Below, one piece after another: positions 32,942 to 36,846 of a DNA stretch of 36,846 nucleotides. The DNA is from Flavobacteriales bacterium (GTDB taxonomy: Bacteria > Bacteroidota > Bacteroidia > Flavobacteriales_D > Crocinitomicaceae): the NCBI GenBank assembly GCA_018883325.1, contig VEQH01000044.1, positions 1-36,846 of the forward strand, in the 5' to 3' direction. Position 1 is the stretch's first letter. Each line of letters opens with the position of its first letter. Under the pieces are notes generated by a model, which was not told the DNA's origin, did no database searches, and saw only the letters and a program-made list of their open reading frames with translations. A program made the translations under genes and the position numbers.

Positions 32942-33572
32942 ACCATTGTTCTTTCGGTGCAATTGAAAGCAAAAAAGGATCGTCCATTTTTTCAATTTTA
33001 TACGCTGCAATTTCATCTGCTGAATAGGGCCAATTCGGATTTGGAATGTCAAACATTAAAACAACCCTTTTTTCATCGCTTTTATTCCAAGCTTCGTGTT
33101 CAAAAGAATCATCAAAAACAACCAGTTCTCCCTCTTTCCAAATGTGAGACTCCTCTCCTACTCGAATCGCGCACTTTTCACCAGTTGGAACAATCAAAGG
33201 CAAATGACAGCGCAAAACCATTTTCGTGTAGCCTTTGTGCGGTAAAATATGTGTGTTTGGTTCCATAAATGAAAAATCACAGGAAATAATTTCTGGAATA
33301 GCATAAATCAATTCAGCTGTTTTGGGACACATTTGCGCGTGCTTTGGACTTTTCATTTGGAAAAACAAGAAAGTAAAAACCTTCCACGCCTTTTTTTGAT
33401 TGCTTTTAACATAATCAGGAAAGGTTTGCAACCATTGTTTTTCGTGTTCATTTTCCAATAAAGAAAGTAACTCGTCTCGAATTACTTGAAAATTTTGCTC
33501 CAGTTTTAAGAGGAAAGGAAAGTCATTTTTATCGTAAAAATAAGCTGGATTTTGTGGCGTTTTATCCGACAT
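32895..33572 (-). CDS. aspartyl/asparaginyl beta-hydroxylase family dioxygenase (copy 1)
   Basis: 225 residues. A 2-oxoglutarate and Fe(II)-dependent oxygenase of the AspH/LpxO family. Candidate iron ligands are His112 (ILPHKGYTK) and His159 (FEHEAWN), and 2-oxoglutarate contacts are His123 (LRCHLPL) and Arg169. Their spacing (11, 36 and 10 residues) agrees with the family. Known members hydroxylate Asp/Asn in proteins or the fatty acyl chain of lipid A. It is cytoplasmic, with no signal peptide or membrane anchor, unlike LpxO. A second copy is divergent, 71 bp away. Substrate unknown. Confidence 0.9.
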   Translation of the reverse strand: MSDKTPQNPAYFYDKNDFPFLLKLEQNFQVIRDELLSLLENEHEKQWLQTFPDYVKSNQKKAWKVFTFLFFQMKSPKHAQMCPKTAELIYAIPEIISCDFSFMEPNTHILPHKGYTKMVLRCHLPLIVPTGEKCAIRVGEESHIWKEGELVVFDDSFEHEAWNKSDEKRVVLMFDIPNPNWPYSADEIAAYKIEKMDDPFLLSIAPKEQWFKFYQDRRLPLEEFD

Positions 33573-33643
33573 TTACTTGAATTTTGTACCTAAAATTAGG
33601 ATTTAGAACTGAAAAAATGTAGTTTTAGTAAAAATTTGTTCCA

Positions 33644-34387
33644 GTGAAAAAACTTTGGTTTAGCCTTTACGACCCAACCTATACGTATCCAGAGGAAGAA
33701 CCAGCTTTTTTTGAACCTGAGAATCAACGTTGGACAAAAGATTTTGAGGAAAATCACGAAATTATCATTTCAGAACTTAATGCGTTTTTGGAACATAATC
33801 AGCTGAAATCTTATTTCAATAAACACATGGTAAACACCAATGCGATTTGGAAAACTATTTCTTTGCGTTGGTGGACAATTGAGTTTTACAAAAATCAAAA
33901 AGCTTTCCCTAAAACGATGGCAATTGTTGCCAAATACCCAGAAATTATTTCGCTTTCCTTCAATCAATTGGAGGCAAAAGGAGAAATTTTACCGCATTGT
34001 GGCGACACGAATGCCATTTTCAGGTGTCATTTAGGTTTAGAAATTCCTGCTTCATTGCCAGATTGTGGATTTCGCGTAAAGGATGAACTCCGTTCATGGG
34101 ACAAAGGAAAATGGCTTATCTTCACGGATGCCAACAATCATGAAGCTTTCAATAAAAGCAATGAACGTAGAATTATTATGGTGATGGACGTTCTTCGCAA
34201 TGAATATCAACCGAAAAAAAATCTAATTTTCTCCACTGTTTTAACCTCGCTATTTTTACAAAAACGCATTCAGCGTATGCAATTCATCGTTAAATCTCCT
34301 GCGATTATTCGTAAAATGATGGGAATGCCGTTGACTCCTTTCGCATTTTGTGCGGTGTGGATTGTTAATCGACTTAAGATTTATTAG
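33644..34387 (+). CDS. aspartyl/asparaginyl beta-hydroxylase family dioxygenase (copy 2)
   Basis: 247 residues, starting at a GTG. The active-site set is complete: His118 (ILPHCGDTN), His129 (FRCHLGL), His166 (ANNHEAFN) and Arg176, with the same internal spacing as copy 1. Sequence identity to copy 1 is clear only around these motifs, so they are old paralogues rather than a recent duplication. The C-terminal 45 residues are basic with a hydrophobic end (PLTPFAFCAVWIVNRLKIY) that could bind a membrane, as would suit a lipid substrate. The stop overlaps the end of the convergent sulfotransferase gene by 14 bp. Confidence 0.88.
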   Translation: MKKLWFSLYDPTYTYPEEEPAFFEPENQRWTKDFEENHEIIISELNAFLEHNQLKSYFNKHMVNTNAIWKTISLRWWTIEFYKNQKAFPKTMAIVAKYPEIISLSFNQLEAKGEILPHCGDTNAIFRCHLGLEIPASLPDCGFRVKDELRSWDKGKWLIFTDANNHEAFNKSNERRIIMVMDVLRNEYQPKKNLIFSTVLTSLFLQKRIQRMQFIVKSPAIIRKMMGMPLTPFAFCAVWIVNRLKIY

Positions 34388-35429
34388 TGAAAATCAACCA
34401 AGGTTTTACACTGTACTTAAATGATTTACGAATAATATGATTTGATTTGAAATACACTCTATGTTTCAATTCAATAAAATTCAATATAATTTTAAAAATT
34501 GAAATTGCAAATCGTTGCATCGCCGTTGGTTTTTCAAATGAAACTGGAGGGTAACCTAATTTCATACTAATTGGAGTACAGATGTAATGAATTCCGTTTA
34601 ATTGTTTGTCTAAAAAAAAGGTATTTTTTTTCCCAATCGACTCAGTATCTATTGCTTTAAATACTTTTCCATGCATTTCTTCAAACTGAGCTTTTTCTTC
34701 TGAGGTTGAAAGTTCATTTAATAAATTGAAAATTGGAAGAATGGAATCATTTTCTTTTAATTCATGAGAAATACCTAAAAAATCTCGAGCTCCTTTTAAA
34801 TTTTCAATAGGATTTTGAACCAAATCTTCGTATCGAATCAACTTCAAAAGATCTGGGTATTCAGTTGCTTTTCGTATAAGAAATTCATTATACTGACACC
34901 ATACAAGAGCATGAAAATATGGGTGATTCACAGCATCTAACCGATATTTATTTCGAGAAATAATATTATCCAAATATGACCTATAAATACCAATGAATTT
35001 TGACTTCTCATCCAATTTTAAGAGTTGTTCGAAATGCATTGTATATGGGGGATTTTTATCTAATATCACTTTTGGATTATTCGTCTTTAATCCAACTTCA
35101 GCATTGAGATTTACTAATTTAATTAGATCTATAAATTTAATGTTAGCCTTAGATTTTGCCTCCTTTATTAATTTTTGTTTGTCAATTTTCCAAAGTTTTA
35201 AGCTAACAAAACGACCTGTTTTAAGTTTAAAAATTGTTTCAATAAAAAAATCAATTTGTGCATGATTTAACAGATCGTTGGATTTAAAGAGGTACAAAAA
35301 CTCTAACAAAAAAAGACTTTCTGGATTAGCAACTACTTCCTTACTTTTTCCCAATTCACTTAAAAGTAAAGTAGTCCCAGAACGACCTAAACCGAGTATA
35401 TAATTGATTCTAACTGTTTCTAAATCCAT
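34374..35429 (-). CDS. sulfotransferase family protein
   Basis: 351 residues. The PAPS 5'-phosphosulfate loop is LGLGRSGTTLLL (about 12-23), and the 3'-phosphate-binding segment is IGIYRSYLDNIISRNKYRLD. LIRYEDLVQNPIENL and the following FLGIS are typical of the family. It transfers sulfate from PAPS to a hydroxyl or amino group of a glycan, lipid or protein; the acceptor is unknown. No signal peptide. The ATG follows, after one base, the stop of the original upstream sulfotransferase frame, so the two were once a tandem pair, of which only this copy is intact. Confidence 0.9.
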   Translation of the reverse strand: MDLETVRINYILGLGRSGTTLLLSELGKSKEVVANPESLFLLEFLYLFKSNDLLNHAQIDFFIETIFKLKTGRFVSLKLWKIDKQKLIKEAKSKANIKFIDLIKLVNLNAEVGLKTNNPKVILDKNPPYTMHFEQLLKLDEKSKFIGIYRSYLDNIISRNKYRLDAVNHPYFHALVWCQYNEFLIRKATEYPDLLKLIRYEDLVQNPIENLKGARDFLGISHELKENDSILPIFNLLNELSTSEEKAQFEEMHGKVFKAIDTESIGKKNTFFLDKQLNGIHYICTPISMKLGYPPVSFEKPTAMQRFAISIFKIILNFIELKHRVYFKSNHIIRKSFKYSVKPWLIFTNKS

Positions 35430-35430
35430 T

Positions 35431-36443
35431 CTAAATTTTAACTTTATACAGCTCCCGAAGTTTTATTGGTAACAAATAAAAGTACTTAGAAAATTTAAAA
35501 TATAAGGCTACTTTTCGTTTTAAAACAAAATTTCGTTTTCGATTAACATTAATTGTTTCATTAACTGAATACTTGCAAAGTAAAGCGTAGTTATATGTAA
35601 TTTCTGCAATTATGATTGGTCTTCTTTACTCAATTTTGTTTCCCAACTGTTCAATCTATTTGTGTTAATTTCCAATCATAATGCATCGTATTTAGAATGC
35701 ATTCTATCCAATTGTTCAGGTTTCAACTTATTACTCACAACTAAATCATTGTATTTTGAATCCTGAAATACTAACATTTTATCAGAAAAAACAATTTTTA
35801 AATGACTACAAATCAAACGAATAGTTTTTTCTGGATTTAAGACCAAATCTTCGTATTTCACTAAAAGATAGCGATTGGAAATGTCCGTTTCTAATAACTT
35901 CGAAATTTGTTTGGCGTATTCTAACCATACAAACGAAAAAAAACTCACCGATTTTTCCGAAGAATTGACATCTGGCTTTTCAATATTTGAATTCACAAAA
36001 GCCATCGGATTTCTGATCAACAAAACATTGTTAGAATTGGGAAAAGTAGTATTCAAAAAACAAGTTTGAAACATATGTGTATGGTCTTTATCTATGATTC
36101 TAGTATATTCATTTTTAGGTAGCGGAAAAACAAGTGAAGCATTTACCAAAAAAAGAAATTCTTTGTAGCTTTTGACTTTATCAATTGAATCTTCAAACAA
36201 CTGTTTATTAACCTCAATTTTACGAATCACAGGTAATTTTGCTTGTAAACCCAACCAAATTGTAAGGTCTTTTTTAGTAAAACTCGATTTATTTTTAAAA
36301 CTTGAAAATGCATAAATCGAAATTGGAATTTCTGGAATACATAAAACCTCTTCGCTTGTATTTAAAATAGACAAGAGCAAAGTAGTTCCAAAACGTGGCA
36401 TTCCAGCAATAAAATCAATTGAAACAGCTTGATTTTTCAACAA
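35431..36443 (-). pseudogene. decaying sulfotransferase
   Basis: The first 255 codons (to a TGA at 35678-35676) encode a sulfotransferase with GMPRFGTTLLLSILN (PAPS loop), VLLIRNPMAFVNS and LVKYEDLVLNPEKT. After the TGA the same frame continues as family-like LEINTNRLNSWETKLSKEDQ to about 35616, and then a different frame takes over with IIIAEITYNYALLCKYSVNE and stays open to a TAG at 35433-35431, one base before the neighbouring start. The reconstructed protein would be about 337 residues, like its 351-residue neighbour. Further damage: no ATG is available (first usable codon is TTG at 36443), and the loop Ser is Phe (TTT for TCT). I take this as a recent pseudogene. Confidence 0.8.
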
Positions 36444-36782
36444 TATAATTTGAGTTATTATTTCAACATTTCAATTTATGATTAACAAACTCAAGTTGAA
36501 TCAAAATTGGTGGGGCAAAATTAATGTTGTTTCTTTAATTCACGAAGAAAATAAAAAACAATGAAATATTGAATATTTAAAAAGATTAAAAGAAATAACA
36601 CAAGAATAACAGTAGACTCCTTCCTATGTTTCTTAAATTAGATGTTAAATACGGAAATAATTCTTTTTCCAATTTTAGTATCAAAATCATAAACTAAAAA
36701 AAGCGCTTCCTTGTTCAAATTCGGGTAAAACTTATTTTGAGGTGCTGGCAGTTTAAATTTGATTTTTTCTTAATTTGGATTC
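36444..36782. other. 339-bp AT-rich intergenic region
   Basis: No gene recognised on either strand. A TAAATTTG (36754-36761) matches the -7 consensus and lies 21 nt before the ATG at 36783. The nearest upstream TTTG (36736) is only 14 nt away, too close for a canonical -33 element. Confidence 0.4.
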
Positions 36783-36846
36783 ATGGAAAAAAAGAGCGAA
36801 GATCAAGCATCAATTCAATCACATTTGTACAGTTTATTTGTACCTC
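36783..36846 (+). CDS. start of an unidentified gene, cut by the window end
   Basis: An ATG opens a frame of 21 codons to the end of the window (MEKKSEDQASIQSHLYSLFV). A -7-like TAAATTTG lies 21 nt upstream. Hydrophilic start, no signal peptide. Too short to identify. Confidence 0.4.
   Translation, partial: MEKKSEDQASIQSHLYSLFVP

Noticed and set aside
35676..36443. Complete 255-residue sulfotransferase, or TGA read as selenocysteine
   Set aside because: Homology continues past the TGA and also needs a frameshift, and no ATG start exists. Sulfotransferases have no selenocysteine at this place and no hairpin is evident after the TGA.

Overview
This AT-rich window (roughly one third G+C by eye) comes from a Bacteroidota chromosome, most likely order Flavobacteriales. 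The evidence is a type IX secretion (T9SS) C-terminal sorting domain on the PhoD-like phosphatase, a PorV/PorQ-type outer-membrane protein, a TonB-dependent receptor with an N-terminal carboxypeptidase-regulatory-like domain, OmpA proteins with thrombospondin type-3 calcium repeats, no obvious Shine-Dalgarno sequences, and repeated matches to the Bacteroidota -7 promoter element TAnnTTTG next to start codons. No tRNA, rRNA, CRISPR array or intact insertion sequence was found.

Layout. 1-1500: an OmpA-family gene lacking its 5' end. 1717-4270 (minus): a nucleotide-sugar aminotransferase and two hexapeptide acyltransferases, probably an N-acylated amino-sugar branch of surface glycan synthesis. 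4360-9407: smpB, recR, an exported glutamine-amidotransferase-like hydrolase, a perfect-register 8-bp tandem repeat, a GreA-like protein, a J-domain protein and a GH3 lipoprotein. 9408-9915: palindrome-rich intergenic DNA. 9916-14852: secreted PhoD phosphatase, SRPBCC protein, MutS2 without Smr domain, DUF2200. 14856-18421 (minus): pyrD, HMG-CoA lyase-like, two envelope proteins and an FMN reductase. 18482-20281 (minus): ECF sigma factor, an overlooked 59-residue membrane protein, and an outer-membrane protein with its own promoter. 20389-26031 (minus): plsC-like acyltransferase, lipA, then a translationally coupled trio (lipoprotein, PorV-like barrel, helix-hairpin-helix barrel). 26153-31118: ddl, a TonB-dependent receptor with a metal-repressor-like operator pair in its promoter, and a DEAD-box helicase. 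31386-36443: an envelope-modification cluster of a GtrB-like glycosyltransferase, a GNAT acetyltransferase, two aspartyl/asparaginyl beta-hydroxylases, one intact sulfotransferase and one decaying sulfotransferase. A partial gene begins at 36783.

Most useful observations: (1) two DtxR/MntR-like operator half-palindrome pairs, one between the -33 and -7 elements of the receptor promoter; (2) a TAnnTT(T/C)G element 3-22 nt from a dozen start codons, implying leaderless or very short-leader mRNAs and correcting four start sites; (3) a sulfotransferase pseudogene whose missing C-terminus is readable past a stop and a frameshift; (4) a 59-aa single-pass protein 3 nt behind the sigma factor, a candidate sigma partner; (5) fifteen gap-free 8-bp repeat units; (6) a possible hydroxylation-then-sulfation module. 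Functions are inferred from motifs read by eye; no database search was run.
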